A DNA stretch of 64,000 nt from Myxococcus llanfairpwllgwyngyllgogerychwyrndrobwllllantysiliogogogochensis (GCF_006636215.1 NZ_VIFM01000009.1:1-64000); one strand, 5' to 3'; counted from the first letter of the stretch, positions 9,115-21,352 are shown. A program made the numbers and translations. The notes: generated from the sequence alone by a model not told the origin.

Positions 9115-10491
9115 ATGACGACGCTGCGACCCACTGCTCGTGCCAGCACCCCGTCCCCCGCCACGGTCGCCACGGCGGACGCCGCGCCCACCAACGTCGT
9201 GGCGCCGAAGGGGGGCAGCTGGAACCGCTCCACCGCTCGCGAGGTCCCCATCGCCGAACTCCAGGCGAAGTTCGGCTGGACCGAGCAGAGCTGGGAGACC
9301 GGGCTGCTGAAGGCGGCGGATGCGGCGGGTACCAAGACGCGCGGTGGCAACGGCCAGGTGTCCGCGGCGGAAATCCAGGCCTACCTCTCCGCGCCCACGG
9401 ACGGCAAATACCTCACCTCCACGGCGCTCCAGCAGGGTCGCTCCGCGGTGGAGGCGAAGGTCGCCAAGGGCGGCGGCACGCCCGTGGACGTGGACGCTTT
9501 CGACACCAAGTGGCAGGACGGGCTCGCCAAGCGCGCCGACCTCCTGGGTGGCAACAGCGATGGCAAGGTCAGCCAGGATGAGCTGGCGGCCTACATCCAG
9601 AAGTCCAAGGCCAACCAGGTGGACGGCACGCGGTGGGTGCCGGACCAGCAGATGGCCGTCATCCAGAGCCGCGTCGCCGAGTCCGCCGGAGAGGTAGACC
9701 CGCTGCGTCCCACGGGCGGCGACGGCAAGGGGATGGAGCTGGTGAAGCAGTACTCGCGACTGACGCTGGATGAGGGGAAGAACCTCCCCACCTTCGTGAG
9801 CTACATGCTGTCCGCCGCCGACATCAAGGAGACGCCCGCCGAGGTGAACCGCACGAAGAGCTCCTTCGTGAGGGACCCGCTGCTGGGCGCCAACGGCGTC
9901 TCGGACTCCGACTACGACCACACGGGCTTCGACCGTGGGCACATGAAGCCCGCCGACGACTCTCCCAACCAGGAGGCGATGAACGAGAGTCACCAGATGA
10001 CCAACATCGCCCCCCAGTACGGCAACCACAATCAGCAGGTGTGGAAGACGCTGGAGCAGGCCGTGACGGGTCTGGTGAAGGAGACCGGTGGCAAGGCGCA
10101 CATCATGACCGGCAACCTGTTCCTGGACGCGGACGGCAAGCCGCTGCCTCAGGAGTCGGTGCAGACGACGGGCGCCAAGGACCGCAAGATTGGCGTTCCC
10201 ACGCACAACTTCAAGACGGTGCTGCTGGAGCTGCCCAACGGCAACGTGACGATGTTCGCGTACATGGTGCCCAACGTGAAGGACGGGCCCTCGAAGAAGG
10301 ACGCCATCATCCCGCTGCTGGAGTCCTCGCGCGTGCCGGTGGACCAGCTCGAGAAGCTGCTGGGTCAGGACCTGTACGCGCAGCTTCCCAAGAGCGTGCA
10401 GGCGAAGCTGGAGAAGGACACGTCGGCCCCTGGCGCCTTCCAGCTCCAGGGCAGCAAGTACGAGTCCGCCACGCTGCTCACGAAGCGGTAG
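9115..10491 (+). CDS. DNA/RNA non-specific endonuclease (NUC family)
   Basis: A 458-residue protein; ATG 9115 is preceded by AAGGA at 9101-9105. The C-terminal half is a beta-beta-alpha-metal NUC domain with the signature DRGH at residues 273-276 (His276 the general base), followed by ESHQMTNIAPQ and the Asn/Glu-containing NQQVWKTLEQ helix. The N-terminal half has EF-hand-like loops: GGNSDGKVSQDE fits the calcium loop except that position 1 is Gly, and GGNGQVSAAE is a degenerate copy. No signal peptide is seen; the first 45 residues are Thr/Ala/Pro-rich. A secreted nuclease for predation or nutrition is a reasonable inference, but the export route is unclear. Confidence 0.9.
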   Translation: MTTLRPTARASTPSPATVATADAAPTNVVAPKGGSWNRSTAREVPIAELQAKFGWTEQSWETGLLKAADAAGTKTRGGNGQVSAAEIQAYLSAPTDGKYLTSTALQQGRSAVEAKVAKGGGTPVDVDAFDTKWQDGLAKRADLLGGNSDGKVSQDELAAYIQKSKANQVDGTRWVPDQQMAVIQSRVAESAGEVDPLRPTGGDGKGMELVKQYSRLTLDEGKNLPTFVSYMLSAADIKETPAEVNRTKSSFVRDPLLGANGVSDSDYDHTGFDRGHMKPADDSPNQEAMNESHQMTNIAPQYGNHNQQVWKTLEQAVTGLVKETGGKAHIMTGNLFLDADGKPLPQESVQTTGAKDRKIGVPTHNFKTVLLELPNGNVTMFAYMVPNVKDGPSKKDAIIPLLESSRVPVDQLEKLLGQDLYAQLPKSVQAKLEKDTSAPGAFQLQGSKYESATLLTKR

Positions 10492-10502
10492 CCCCTCCCG
10501 AG

Positions 10503-10530
10503 CACCGGGCCCTCTCTCACGGGCCCGGTG
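10503..10530. terminator. Hairpin between convergent genes
   Basis: Perfect 10-base arms CACCGGGCCC and GGGCCCGGTG around an 8-base loop, between the nuclease gene (+, ends 10491) and the GH128 gene (-, ends 10546). Likely bidirectional. Confidence 0.65.
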
Positions 10531-10545
10531 GCGCGCTGTCCGCCT

Positions 10546-11445
10546 TCAGGGCGCGGGCAGTGAGACGTAGTGCCTGCCCAGCTCGTTCAGGACGCCGGGC
10601 GCGCCCAGGAGGCTCGCGAAGCACGGGTCATGGGTCCACCGTCCGGTGAACCACGCGTAGCGGAACACGTCCGCCCGGCGCTCGCAGACGGCCACCATCT
10701 CCGTCATCTGCGCCTTCGCCTTGGCGACCGAGTCAATCTGCGCGCCATCCTGTTGCTGGTGGCAGTTGGCGAACTCGGTGACCCAGAACGGCTTGCCGTA
10801 CTTCGTGAGCCGGTTGAGCTGGCCGTCGAGTCCGTAGTCGTACCAGTGGAACGCCAGGTAATCGATGCGTGGCTCGCGGTTGGCGTTCTCCGCGCGGTAG
10901 GCGGCGTAGAACGCATCCAGCCAGACCACCGGGTCCGAGTACCCCGACATCGTTCCCCAGTTCATCGCCGGGCCCACCAGCTTCACGCCCGTGTTGGCGG
11001 CGACGCTCTCGTACCGGGGCCACAGCCGCGCGGCGGCCTGCGGTGACATGTTCGCCTGATCCGTCAGGTTGGGCTCGTTGAGCAGCAGCAGGTATTCGAT
11101 GTGGGGATTGTCCCGGAGCATCGTCTCGGTGCGCGCGGCGTCGAAGTCGCCGTTCCAGAGCATCGGGATGAAGTCCATGCCGTAGCGGGTGCGGAAGTCC
11201 GTGGGCACGTTGGTATGGGGACGGGGGCTCCAGTTGTACCACCAGCTCACGCCCGGAGAGACGGCAGCCAGGTCTTCGGGCGTCGCCAGGTCGAAGGCGA
11301 TGCCGCGCTTGGCGCTCTTGATGAGCGGAGGCGTCTGGGTGCCCGCGTCGTCCGTGGAAGGGCGCCCGGGTTTGATGGGGTCCGCCGGGTCGCAACCCAG
11401 GAGCAGGAACAACGCGATGTAGGATGGCGCGAGCCAGCGTCTCAT
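10546..11445 (-). CDS. GH128-like glycoside hydrolase lipoprotein
   Basis: A 299-residue lipoprotein: MRRWLAPSYIALFLLLGC with lipid Cys18. The catalytic domain matches the asl1-like/GH128 core: SAKRGIAFD, then SWWYNWSPRP, MDFIPMLWNGDF, YLLLLNEPNLTDQANMSP, YLAFHWYDYG and PFWVTEFANC. Glu in LNEPN and Glu in WVTEF are the expected acid/base and nucleophile of this TIM-barrel family, whose characterised members cut beta-1,3-glucans. As a surface-anchored enzyme it could attack fungal or microbial glucan. It begins 38 bases after the ABC ATPase gene on the same strand and may be transcribed with it. Confidence 0.85.
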   Translation of the reverse strand: MRRWLAPSYIALFLLLGCDPADPIKPGRPSTDDAGTQTPPLIKSAKRGIAFDLATPEDLAAVSPGVSWWYNWSPRPHTNVPTDFRTRYGMDFIPMLWNGDFDAARTETMLRDNPHIEYLLLLNEPNLTDQANMSPQAAARLWPRYESVAANTGVKLVGPAMNWGTMSGYSDPVVWLDAFYAAYRAENANREPRIDYLAFHWYDYGLDGQLNRLTKYGKPFWVTEFANCHQQQDGAQIDSVAKAKAQMTEMVAVCERRADVFRYAWFTGRWTHDPCFASLLGAPGVLNELGRHYVSLPAP

Positions 11446-11483
11446 GTGCCGTCACCTCCGCCCGCGAGGGCGCGTGGAGACGG

Positions 11484-14027
<2,544 letters not shown>

Positions 14028-14143
14028 GAGGGACGCTCCTCCGGGCGTCCTACCGAATCTGGTGCCGGGAGGCGCGGAGGAACAGGCTCCGACCGACGGA
14101 GCCCGTGCTCGAGTCTCTGCGCGGGCCGCCGGGAACGTGCGCC

Positions 14144-14578
14144 CTAGCCATGCCGGGGGCGGTCGACGGCGTTCCTCCACCGCCCTATCACCCAACGGAC
14201 AAAGATGGCGCCCAGCGCCAGGGCTCCCGAGGCCATGACCGCGCGGATAGGCATGAAGATGAGGGCGATGGCGGCCTGGGCATCCTCGCCCACATGGCTC
14301 CAGACCCGAGTCTGTCCGGCGAGGAGCAGCACGGGCGCGCTGACGGCGCCGGTGAGAAGCCCCCAGGTCACCGGAGGAGTCCTGGGCACTCCGTAGGCAA
14401 CGACGACACCCACGGTGACGAAGCAGACCAGCGGGACGGCGACATACGGGGCGAGCATGAACATGGCGCTCTGGTTCTGAGGACCGATGTCCGAGAAGAG
14501 GCGGGCCAGCTCCGCGCCCAGTGGATTGACGATGACGCTGAAGAGCGCGGCGGCGGCCAGTGCGAGCAGCGATTTCAT
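14144..14578 (-). CDS. Small four-helix membrane protein, unknown function
   Basis: A 144-residue protein starting at ATG 14578, which has an AGGGGGA ribosome binding site just upstream. Four hydrophobic segments are visible: LLALAAAALFSVIVNPLG, VAVPLVCFVTVGVVVAYG, VTWGLLTGAVSAPVLLLAG and AIALIFMPIRAVMASGALAL, ending in a basic tail. No family motif is recognised. It lies 116 bases before the UvrA-like gene on the same strand and about 150 bases after the SNF2 helicase gene... its own promoter is therefore possible. Confidence 0.65.
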   Translation of the reverse strand: MKSLLALAAAALFSVIVNPLGAELARLFSDIGPQNQSAMFMLAPYVAVPLVCFVTVGVVVAYGVPRTPPVTWGLLTGAVSAPVLLLAGQTRVWSHVGEDAQAAIALIFMPIRAVMASGALALGAIFVRWVIGRWRNAVDRPRHG

Positions 14579-14734
14579 GGGTCCCCCTTCTTCCTTCGGG
14601 CGACAGCCACCGTACCGGGCTCCCATGAATTCTGTTGGGAACTAATCGAGCCTCAGTCAATCACTCCCTGTTATCGATGAAGCCGTGGAGGAGGGCGCTC
14701 GTGGGGCCACGGCTCCTGACGGAGCCGCCTGTCG

Positions 14735-17700
14735 TCAGTCGAGCAGCTGCATCAGGTCCGCGCGGGTGATGGCGCCGCCACCGGAGGCTCCACCCAGCGC
14801 GGACTCGAACAGCGCGCGCTTCTTGTCCTGGAGCGTGAGGATCTTCTCCTCCACCGTGCCCTGGGACACCAGCCGGTACACCATGACGGGGCGCTGCTGG
14901 CCGATGCGATGCGCGCGGTCCGCGGCCTGGTTCTCCACGGAGGGATTCCACCACGGGTCCACCAGGAACACGTGGTCCGCCGCCGTGAGATTCAAGCCCG
15001 TGGCGCCCGCCTTGAGCGAGATGAGCATCACCGGCGGACCCTTGGGGTCCTGGAACGACTCCGCCACGGCGCCGCGATTGGACGTGCTTCCGTCCAGTCG
15101 GATGAAGCCGATGTCCGCTTCCTTCAGCGCCGGCTCGATGAGGTCCAGCATGGACGTCCACTGCGAGAAGACGAGCGCCTTGTGTCCGTCCTCCACCGCC
15201 GTGCCGAGCGCCTCCAGGAGCGCCTGGACCTTGGACGACGTCTTCGCGTGTTGCCCCGGGACGAGCGCGGGATGACACGCGGCCTGACGAAGCCGCAGCA
15301 GGGCCTCCAGCGCCTTGAGCACGCTGCCGCCCGCCTCCAACTGGGACACCACCTCCTCGCGGGTGGCGGAGTACACCGCGTCGTAGACGGCGCGCTCGTG
15401 CTCGCTGAGCGTGACGTGACGCACGGACTCCGTGCGCGGAGGAAGCTCCGGGGCCACGTCCCGCTTGAGCCTGCGAAGCACGAACGGACGGATGCGCGCG
15501 CGCAGTCGCTCGGCGGCGCCCTTGTGGTTGTCACCGACGGGACGGGCCCAGCGCTCCTCGAACTCCTTGCGCCCGCCGAGCAGTCCCTGGTTGGTGAAGT
15601 GCATCAGGCTCCAGAGCTCCTCGAGCCGGTTCTCGATGGGCGTGCCGCTGAGCGCCAGTCGGAAGGTCGCCTCCAGCCCGTATGCCGCGCGAGCCACCTG
15701 GCTGTCGGGATTCTTGATGGCCTGGGCCTCGTCGAGCACCACCATGTCCCACGTCTTCGCGCCGAGGACTTCCGCGTCCAGCCGCATCAGCGCGTAGGTG
15801 GTGAGCGTCACGTCGGCCGTCTCGTCCAGCGAGCGTCCGGGGCCGTGGTACACGGACACCTTCAACGAGGGACGGAAGCGCTTCACCTCCGCGTGCCAGT
15901 TGGGGAGCACGCTGGTGGGCGCGACGACGAGCGTGCCCTTGCCCACCATGCAGATGGTCTGCAGCGTCTTGCCCAGACCCATGTCGTCCGCGAGCACGCC
16001 GCCCAGGCCCGCCTGACGCAAGAACGTGAGCCAGCTCACGCCCTGGAGCTGGTAGGGCCGCAGCGTCGCCGTGAGGTCCGCCGGGAGCCTCGGGTCGGGG
16101 AGCTTCTCGAAGCCTTGCACCAGGGGCGCCAGCCGCTCCAGGCCGGGCGGGGACGGATGCTCCAGCGCCTCGCACAGGTCCGTGAGCTGGGGGATGGCGT
16201 GATTGGCGAGCCGTCCATCCGAGCCGCGTGCCGCCAAGAGGTCCGTCACGCGCTGGCCATGTGACTTCAGCCACGCGGTGGGAAGCGGAGCCCAGCCACC
16301 TCCCTGCAGCGGCACCAGGCCGAGTCCTTCTTCCCACGCCTTCATCACCGCGCCCGCGTCCACCGTGCGAGGCGCATCCGGTCCCGCGCCCTCCACCTGG
16401 AAGTCGAACGAGAAGTCCACGCGTGGGGCACCCGCCTCGGTGGTCCCCGCCTTCACGTCGAGCATGGGGCGCAGCTTCACGTCGGGACTGACGAAGCGCG
16501 CCGCATCTCCGGTGAGCCCACCCCGCCAGCGCCGCAGCTTGTCGGCGAGCTGCAAGGCCTCCTGGCCCTGCACCGTCACCCGGCGACCGGGGACCATGTT
16601 CAGCTCGTCGCGCAGGCCGTGGATGAGCTGCTGCTCCGCGGGCTCGTTGCGCACGGGCACCGCGCCCGTGAGGTACACCATGCGCCCGTTGTCGATGCGC
16701 ACCGTGGGCGGTGAGCCGTACACGAGCGTGGGCAGCACGGAGAGCCCCGTGCCCAGCGGGTCCAGCTCCAGGGAGATTCGCGGCTTGAGCGTGCGGTCGA
16801 TGCGTGGCAGCCGTTGGCTCTTCACGTCCACGGGCAGACGCCGCGCCATCTCCGGCAGCACCTTGCCGGTGAGGTCGCCCATCTGGTCGGGCGAGAAGAC
16901 GCGCTCCTGGGGCAGGTTCTCCCACCGTGAGCCGGTGAGCGACTGCTCGCCCATGCGGAAGAGGATGCCACCGCCCACCGCCACGCCGGGGCTGACGACT
17001 TCGGTGGCGCGTGGGTCGCGGTCCACCTTCAGCACCGTCTGCTCGCCCCGGTCCTCCACGGTGACGCGAGGCAGGAGCAGCTCGCTGGATATCGAGACCA
17101 GGTTTCCGTCGAAGAGCACCGTGCGCGCGGGTTCCAGCGCGCGCAGCAGCGCCTCCAGTCGCTCGGGTGGCAGGGCGCCGCGCGTGGGCTTCGCGAGCAG
17201 TGCGTCGGCGACGCGGTCGCACGGCTCCACCTGGATGCGAGCGGCCTCCACGGGGTTCGTCAGCAGCGAGGAGAGGCTGCGCGCCAGCAGTCTCGCGGTG
17301 TTGTCGGGCCGGACCACCAGGCGCTCGAGCTGGAGGCCCCCGTCCACGCGCTTGAAGCGGTACACCATCCGCTCCGGCTTGGTCGCTGTGCCGGGACGCG
17401 GGGCGGAGGGGGCCGCCGCGCGCGCGGGTGCGGAAACGGGTGGACGCGCGGGCGCGGCGGGGCGGGCTGGCGCGGCCTTCTGCGAGGAGTGGTGGAGGAA
17501 GAGGGCGGCGGCGACCACATGCTCACAGGGGTCCACCTTCCCCTTGCAGTCGCACTCCCAGATTTCGTCCTCGGGATAGAGGACGGTTGTCACCGGCGCG
17601 GGACGGCCGGTGGCGCGCACGCGCAGCACCGTCTCCTCTTCACCGATGGACTGCACCGAGACGGCGCCAGCACGAGCGAGGCCCATGCCGGCGGACCAGG

Positions 17701-17755
17701 TCTCCTGGCGCGCTTCCTCCTGGATGGCTTCGAGCAGGTCGGCGGTCGCGGACAT
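14735..17755 (-). CDS. SWIM-domain SNF2/Swi2 family helicase
   Basis: A 1006-residue protein. A SWIM zinc finger lies near residues 65-90 (WECDCKGK then PCEHVVAA). After a basic Ala/Pro linker comes a long family-specific region and then a full SNF2 ATPase: Walker [18 protein letters not shown] box [24 protein letters not shown] (motif III), [29 protein letters not shown], and [16 protein letters not shown] with DPWWNP and ADRAHRIGQ (motifs V-VI). Bacterial proteins of this layout are DNA translocases or remodellers (RapA/HepA relatives) of uncertain role. An ATG at 17755 starts a sensible N-terminus. Confidence 0.93.
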   Translation of the reverse strand: MSATADLLEAIQEEARQETWSAGMGLARAGAVSVQSIGEEETVLRVRATGRPAPVTTVLYPEDEIWECDCKGKVDPCEHVVAAALFLHHSSQKAAPARPAAPARPPVSAPARAAAPSAPRPGTATKPERMVYRFKRVDGGLQLERLVVRPDNTARLLARSLSSLLTNPVEAARIQVEPCDRVADALLAKPTRGALPPERLEALLRALEPARTVLFDGNLVSISSELLLPRVTVEDRGEQTVLKVDRDPRATEVVSPGVAVGGGILFRMGEQSLTGSRWENLPQERVFSPDQMGDLTGKVLPEMARRLPVDVKSQRLPRIDRTLKPRISLELDPLGTGLSVLPTLVYGSPPTVRIDNGRMVYLTGAVPVRNEPAEQQLIHGLRDELNMVPGRRVTVQGQEALQLADKLRRWRGGLTGDAARFVSPDVKLRPMLDVKAGTTEAGAPRVDFSFDFQVEGAGPDAPRTVDAGAVMKAWEEGLGLVPLQGGGWAPLPTAWLKSHGQRVTDLLAARGSDGRLANHAIPQLTDLCEALEHPSPPGLERLAPLVQGFEKLPDPRLPADLTATLRPYQLQGVSWLTFLRQAGLGGVLADDMGLGKTLQTICMVGKGTLVVAPTSVLPNWHAEVKRFRPSLKVSVYHGPGRSLDETADVTLTTYALMRLDAEVLGAKTWDMVVLDEAQAIKNPDSQVARAAYGLEATFRLALSGTPIENRLEELWSLMHFTNQGLLGGRKEFEERWARPVGDNHKGAAERLRARIRPFVLRRLKRDVAPELPPRTESVRHVTLSEHERAVYDAVYSATREEVVSQLEAGGSVLKALEALLRLRQAACHPALVPGQHAKTSSKVQALLEALGTAVEDGHKALVFSQWTSMLDLIEPALKEADIGFIRLDGSTSNRGAVAESFQDPKGPPVMLISLKAGATGLNLTAADHVFLVDPWWNPSVENQAADRAHRIGQQRPVMVYRLVSQGTVEEKILTLQDKKRALFESALGGASGGGAITRADLMQLLD

Positions 17756-17787
17756 ACGAGGACCGCCTCCCTAGCTCCGTTGGAGGA

Positions 17788-17814
17788 CCCGGCGCAATGC
17801 TCGCCTGCGCCGGG
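17788..17814 (-). terminator. Hairpin after the chitinase gene
   Basis: CCCGGCGCA and TGCGCCGGG form a 9-base stem with a 9-base loop, 16 bases past the chitinase stop codon and just before the helicase start. No T-run. Confidence 0.5.
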
Positions 17815-17829
17815 CCTGTAGGCGCGTGG

Positions 17830-19665
17830 CTACGGGTAGGTGTCCAGGTACGCGCGGTGGCTGTTGGAGAACTCGAAGTTGGTGAACTTGTCCCAGTTGA
17901 TGGACCAGGTCATCAGGCCCTTGAAGCCGGGGTAGCCCGCGGTGTTGCGCAGGACGTAGGTGCCTCCGAAGGACTGGCCCTTGAGGAGGTAGTCGAGCGC
18001 CTTGTGTACGTTGGCCGGAGTGGTGTACCCGCCGCCCGCCGCCTGCGGGGAGGAGGGCAGGCCGATGAGAATCTGGTCGGGCCGGAGCGCGGGGAACATC
18101 GCGCTGGTATTGCCGCCGACGGGGAAGCCTCGCAGGAGCATCTCCGCCATCGCCACATGGAAGTCCGGCGTGCTCTGCGCGTAGGCCCGGCCGTCGAGCG
18201 CGGTGACAGTCCCGGTGTTGTAGTGCTGCACGTGCAGGTACGTCAGTCTGTCGCGCAGCGCGTGGATGACGGGCAGGTACGCGCCCCAGGGGCCGCCGTA
18301 TGCTGCCATGCCACCCTGCACATAGGCCGTCTCCGGCGCCATGGTCAGGATGAAGCCGGAGCCATTCTGGTTGAGCAACTGGCGCGTGGCCTGGATGAGG
18401 TTGGAGATGCGCGGCGTGGTGGGATTGCGGAAGTCGGTGTCGCCGCCATTGAGCGACAGCGAGCTGCCCTCCAGGTCCAGGTCGAACCCGTCGAAGCCAT
18501 AGGTGTCGATGAGGCCCTGCATGGTGGTGACGAAGTTCTGCCGGGCGCCGGCGTCATCCAGGTGCACCGTGCCATTGGCTCCGCCGATGGAGATGAGCAC
18601 CTTGCGCCCCTGGCTCTTGAGCAGGGCGACGTCCGCCTTGAAGTCCGCGACGCTGGAGTTGTACGGCGTGAAGGCCATGTTGCCGGAGCCGGCGCCGCCC
18701 ACGGGCTCGGCGAACGCGACCTGGATGACGTTGAACTTCGCGGAGATGTCGCGCAGCCGGATGTTCGTCGACCCGTTGTCGAAGTTGTGCCAGTAGCCGA
18801 CCAGAATCTTGTTCCCCACCGGCTGAGTGCCCGTCGTCGTCGCGGAGATGCTGTTGCTCGCGGTGGAGCGGTTGCCCGCCGCATCGCGGGCCTTCACGGT
18901 GAAGGTGTACGTCGTGTTCGCGGCCAGCCCCGTCACCGTGACGCTGGTGGCACCGGCTGTGGTGGCGGACGCGGACGCGCCTCCATTGACGAACACCTCG
19001 TAGCCGGTGACACCCACGTTGTCCGTGGATGCGCCCCAGGACAGCGACACGCTGCTGCTGCTCACGCCGGCGGAGGCGAGGTTGGCGGGAGTGGAGGGCG
19101 CCACCGTGTCGTTCGCCGGGCGGGGTGACGTCGTCACGCTGTGCGCGGTGCTCGCAGAGGAGCGGTTGCCCGCGGCATCACGGGCCTTCACGGTGAAGGT
19201 GTACGTGGTGTTCTCCGCGAGGCCCGTCACGGTGACGCTGGTGGCACCGGACGTGGACGCGGACGCGGCGGCGCCGCCGTTGGTGAAGACCTCGTAACCG
19301 GTGACGCCCACGTTGTCCGTGGATGTGCCCCAGGACAGCGACACGCTGTCGAAGGTCTTCGCCGTGGACGTGAGCGAAGGTGGCGTGGAAGGGGCCTGGG
19401 TGTCGGGTGGTGGATTCCCCGTACGCTCCAGCCACAGGGCCAGGACGTTGGGGGGCTCCCAGCCCACGAGGGAGAAATGGGACTGACGGCAGTCGTAGGC
19501 CTTGCCTCCATAGGAGGCGATGTCGCCCACGGTGTACTGCGTATTGGGGGCCCAGGCCCCTCGGTCCGCCGCGAAGGCGGTAGCGGGAAGCAGGGTGCTG
19601 AGCAGGGTGACGAAGGCCACCAGGGCGATGAGTGTCGCCCGGGGGAGGTGTCCTGGAAGCTGCAT
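17830..19665 (-). CDS. Secreted GH18 chitinase with CBM5/12 and two FN3 domains
   Basis: A 611-residue secreted enzyme. Order: Sec signal ending LLPATAFA; a CBM5/12 chitin-binding module (RGAWAPNTQYTVGDIASYGG, then WEPPN and LW); two fibronectin type III domains (about residues 85-180 and 185-280) that are nearly the same in sequence; and a GH18 barrel from KILVGYWHNFDNG onward. The catalytic motif is DGFDLDLEG, with Glu the proton donor, and KVLISIGGANG is the second conserved strand. It should hydrolyse chitin outside the cell. The 5' leader holds a 10-base inverted repeat (19687-19745). It is transcribed in the same direction as the helicase, with a hairpin between. Confidence 0.94.
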   Translation of the reverse strand: MQLPGHLPRATLIALVAFVTLLSTLLPATAFAADRGAWAPNTQYTVGDIASYGGKAYDCRQSHFSLVGWEPPNVLALWLERTGNPPPDTQAPSTPPSLTSTAKTFDSVSLSWGTSTDNVGVTGYEVFTNGGAAASASTSGATSVTVTGLAENTTYTFTVKARDAAGNRSSASTAHSVTTSPRPANDTVAPSTPANLASAGVSSSSVSLSWGASTDNVGVTGYEVFVNGGASASATTAGATSVTVTGLAANTTYTFTVKARDAAGNRSTASNSISATTTGTQPVGNKILVGYWHNFDNGSTNIRLRDISAKFNVIQVAFAEPVGGAGSGNMAFTPYNSSVADFKADVALLKSQGRKVLISIGGANGTVHLDDAGARQNFVTTMQGLIDTYGFDGFDLDLEGSSLSLNGGDTDFRNPTTPRISNLIQATRQLLNQNGSGFILTMAPETAYVQGGMAAYGGPWGAYLPVIHALRDRLTYLHVQHYNTGTVTALDGRAYAQSTPDFHVAMAEMLLRGFPVGGNTSAMFPALRPDQILIGLPSSPQAAGGGYTTPANVHKALDYLLKGQSFGGTYVLRNTAGYPGFKGLMTWSINWDKFTNFEFSNSHRAYLDTYP

Positions 19666-19686
19666 GGCGTCTGCCTTTCGGCTGGG

Positions 19687-19745
19687 AGAGAACGAAGAGA
19701 GCGGACCGCCCCATTTTTCGGGTCAATCCCTTCTTTTCGTTCTCT
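19687..19745 (-). promoter_or_regulatory. Inverted repeat in the chitinase leader
   Basis: AGAGAACGAA (19687-19696) and TTCGTTCTCT (19736-19745) are perfect 10-base arms separated by 39 bases, just upstream of the chitinase start codon. They could form a leader hairpin or paired operator half-sites. No known regulator site is recognised. Confidence 0.35.
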
Positions 19746-19772
19746 TCCCTCACGCCGCTCGCGGCCTCGTGG

Positions 19773-20222
19773 TTATCCCTGAGGCGTGAGGGGCTTGCCG
19801 GCTTGCTGGAGGTGGTCCCGCATGCGCGCGTTGGCGTCCTTCTGCTCGGGTGTGGGCCCGGTGTCGAAGTCCGACAGCTCGTACACGCGACGCAGCTCCA
19901 GCTCGACTTCGCCGCGCCCGTCGATGGAGGGCCAGCGCTTCAGCCACTCGATGGCTTCTTCCTTCGACCGCACGTCAATCATCGTGAAGCCCGCGATGAG
20001 TTCCTTCGTCTCCGCGAAGGGCCCGTCCAACACCCGGGGCTGGCCGCCCGAGAACTTCACGCGCGCACCCTGGGCGCTCGGATGGAGTCCCTCACCGGCG
20101 ACGAGGATGCCGGCCTTCATCAGCTCCTCGTTGTATTTCCCCATCGCCGCGAGCAGTGCCGCGTCCGGCACCTCACCGGCCTCCGTGCTCGCGTCGGCCT
20201 TGCGCAGAATCAAGAATCGCAT
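19773..20222 (-). CDS. YciI family protein (DGPF domain)
   Basis: A 149-residue protein with the YciI/DGPF fold: MRFLILRKAD start, MGKYNEELMKAGIL helix, the signature VLDGPFAETKELIAGF and SKEEAIEWLKRWP. Members often sit beside sigma factors or act as small-molecule-binding proteins; no such partner is seen here. It is paralogous to the protein encoded at 20574-20996, which is divergent across a 351-base gap. Function unknown. Confidence 0.88.
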   Translation of the reverse strand: MRFLILRKADASTEAGEVPDAALLAAMGKYNEELMKAGILVAGEGLHPSAQGARVKFSGGQPRVLDGPFAETKELIAGFTMIDVRSKEEAIEWLKRWPSIDGRGEVELELRRVYELSDFDTGPTPEQKDANARMRDHLQQAGKPLTPQG

Positions 20223-20573
20223 CGTCGTCGGTTCCCTCGTGGCGGGACGGTGGGGCTGTCGGGCCTTCCGTCTCGGGTGGTGCTGGAAGAACGAACGGAC
20301 GTTGGTGAAATCGACACGCGCTGGCGCCCCTCGCTTCAGGGGAGGGATGCGCTCCTCGCCACCGGACCGGGCGAGCGACCGGCTCTATGATTTCTGGCGA
20401 CGCACGCCCCAATTTCCAGAGAAGGACGCGGGGCGGCCTGTCATTTCACGGGGTTGAAGGCGGCGCACAGAAAATTAAAAGGCCGTGTCGATCTCCCGCG
20501 AGCCTGTTCGACGAAGGAGTAGAGCCCGGGACAACGGGCACGAACGAACCTCGGGAACCCGAAGGAGTACGAC
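20223..20573. other. Intergenic region between divergent YciI paralogues
   Basis: No gene is seen. The region should hold both promoters; it includes a comparatively AT-rich stretch near 20465-20485. AGGAG at 20562-20566 is the ribosome binding site of the plus-strand paralogue. Confidence 0.4.
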
Positions 20574-20996
20574 ATGCGATTCATGGTGCTGGTCAAGGCG
20601 ACGAAGGACTCGGAAGCCGGAAAGATGCCGGACGAGAAGCTCCTGACCGAGATGGGGAAGTACAACGAGGAGCTGGTGAAGGCGGGGGTGCTGCTCGCGG
20701 GCGAGGGACTCCACCCCAGCGCCAGGGGCGCGCGGGTGCGCTTCTCTGGAACGAGCCGGACCGTGGTGGATGGCCCCTTCACGGAGACGAAGGAGCTGGT
20801 GGCCGGCTTCTGGCTGTTCCAGGTGAAGTCGAAGGAGGAAGCCATCGAGTGGGTGAAGCGCTGCCCGAACCCGATGCACGGCGAATCGGAGATTGAAATC
20901 CGACAGGTCTTCGAGATGGAGGACTTCGGTGCCGAGCTCACGCCCGAGCTGCGTGCGCAGGATGCGCGTCTGCGTGAGCAGGCCACGAAGAGCTAG
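20574..20996 (+). CDS. YciI family protein (DGPF domain)
   Basis: A 140-residue YciI/DGPF-domain protein starting MRFMVLVKATKDSEAGKMPD, with MGKYNEELVKAGVLLAGEGL, the signature VVDGPFTETKELVAGF, and SKEEAIEWVKRCP. It is closely related to the divergent paralogue at 19773-20222 across its whole length, sharing the GEGLHPSA block. AGGAG lies a few bases before ATG 20574. The pair probably arose by an inverted duplication. No activity can be assigned. Confidence 0.88.
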   Translation: MRFMVLVKATKDSEAGKMPDEKLLTEMGKYNEELVKAGVLLAGEGLHPSARGARVRFSGTSRTVVDGPFTETKELVAGFWLFQVKSKEEAIEWVKRCPNPMHGESEIEIRQVFEMEDFGAELTPELRAQDARLREQATKS

Positions 20997-21222
20997 GCAC
21001 CCCGCACCGCTTCCCCACACCCCCGCTGGACACGCACGCGGCCCCACTTTGATGGGGGCTCGTGCGAGACATTCTATTCCCTGGCGTGAATGGCATGGTC
21101 CGTGCCGCCGGGAAGGCCTGTCGCGAGAGCCCTCGGCTTGAGCGATGGATGTGTTTTAAATCATCGATGCCGCTCCGCCAGGCCTTGTATGGCCATTGAT
21201 GGGAGACGTGTGTCTGGAGGGG

Positions 21223-21245
21223 TTCGCGTGCGTGTGTATTCCGCG
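21223..21245 (+). promoter_or_regulatory. Candidate regulatory site, copy 1
   Basis: A motif of the form TTCGCG, then a GTGCGT-type core, TATTCC and GCG. It resembles copy 2 at 21330-21352, about 107 bases downstream, though less symmetric. The repetition upstream of a biosynthetic operon suggests protein binding. Confidence 0.3.
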
Positions 21246-21329
21246 GCGTGCTCATTCCCTCGCCGTGGCGTTCTCGAAGAATTCCTCCCAGCGCTGACGA
21301 GAGCGAACGCGCGCGGTGAGTGATTCATT

Positions 21330-21352
21330 TTCGCGGGTGCGTATTCCCGCGA
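21330..21352 (+). promoter_or_regulatory. Candidate regulatory site, copy 2 (palindrome)
   Basis: TCGCGGG (21331-21337) and CCCGCGA (21346-21352) are perfect 7-base arms around TGCGTATT, followed by a T-rich segment. It may be an operator or attenuator hairpin for the lipid-synthase operon, whose first start codon is 121 bases downstream. Confidence 0.4.

Noticed and set aside
17428-19128. Long open frame antisense to the helicase start and chitinase
   Set aside because: Arg/Gly/Ala/His-rich translation without motifs, opposite well-supported genes; another GC-driven shadow.
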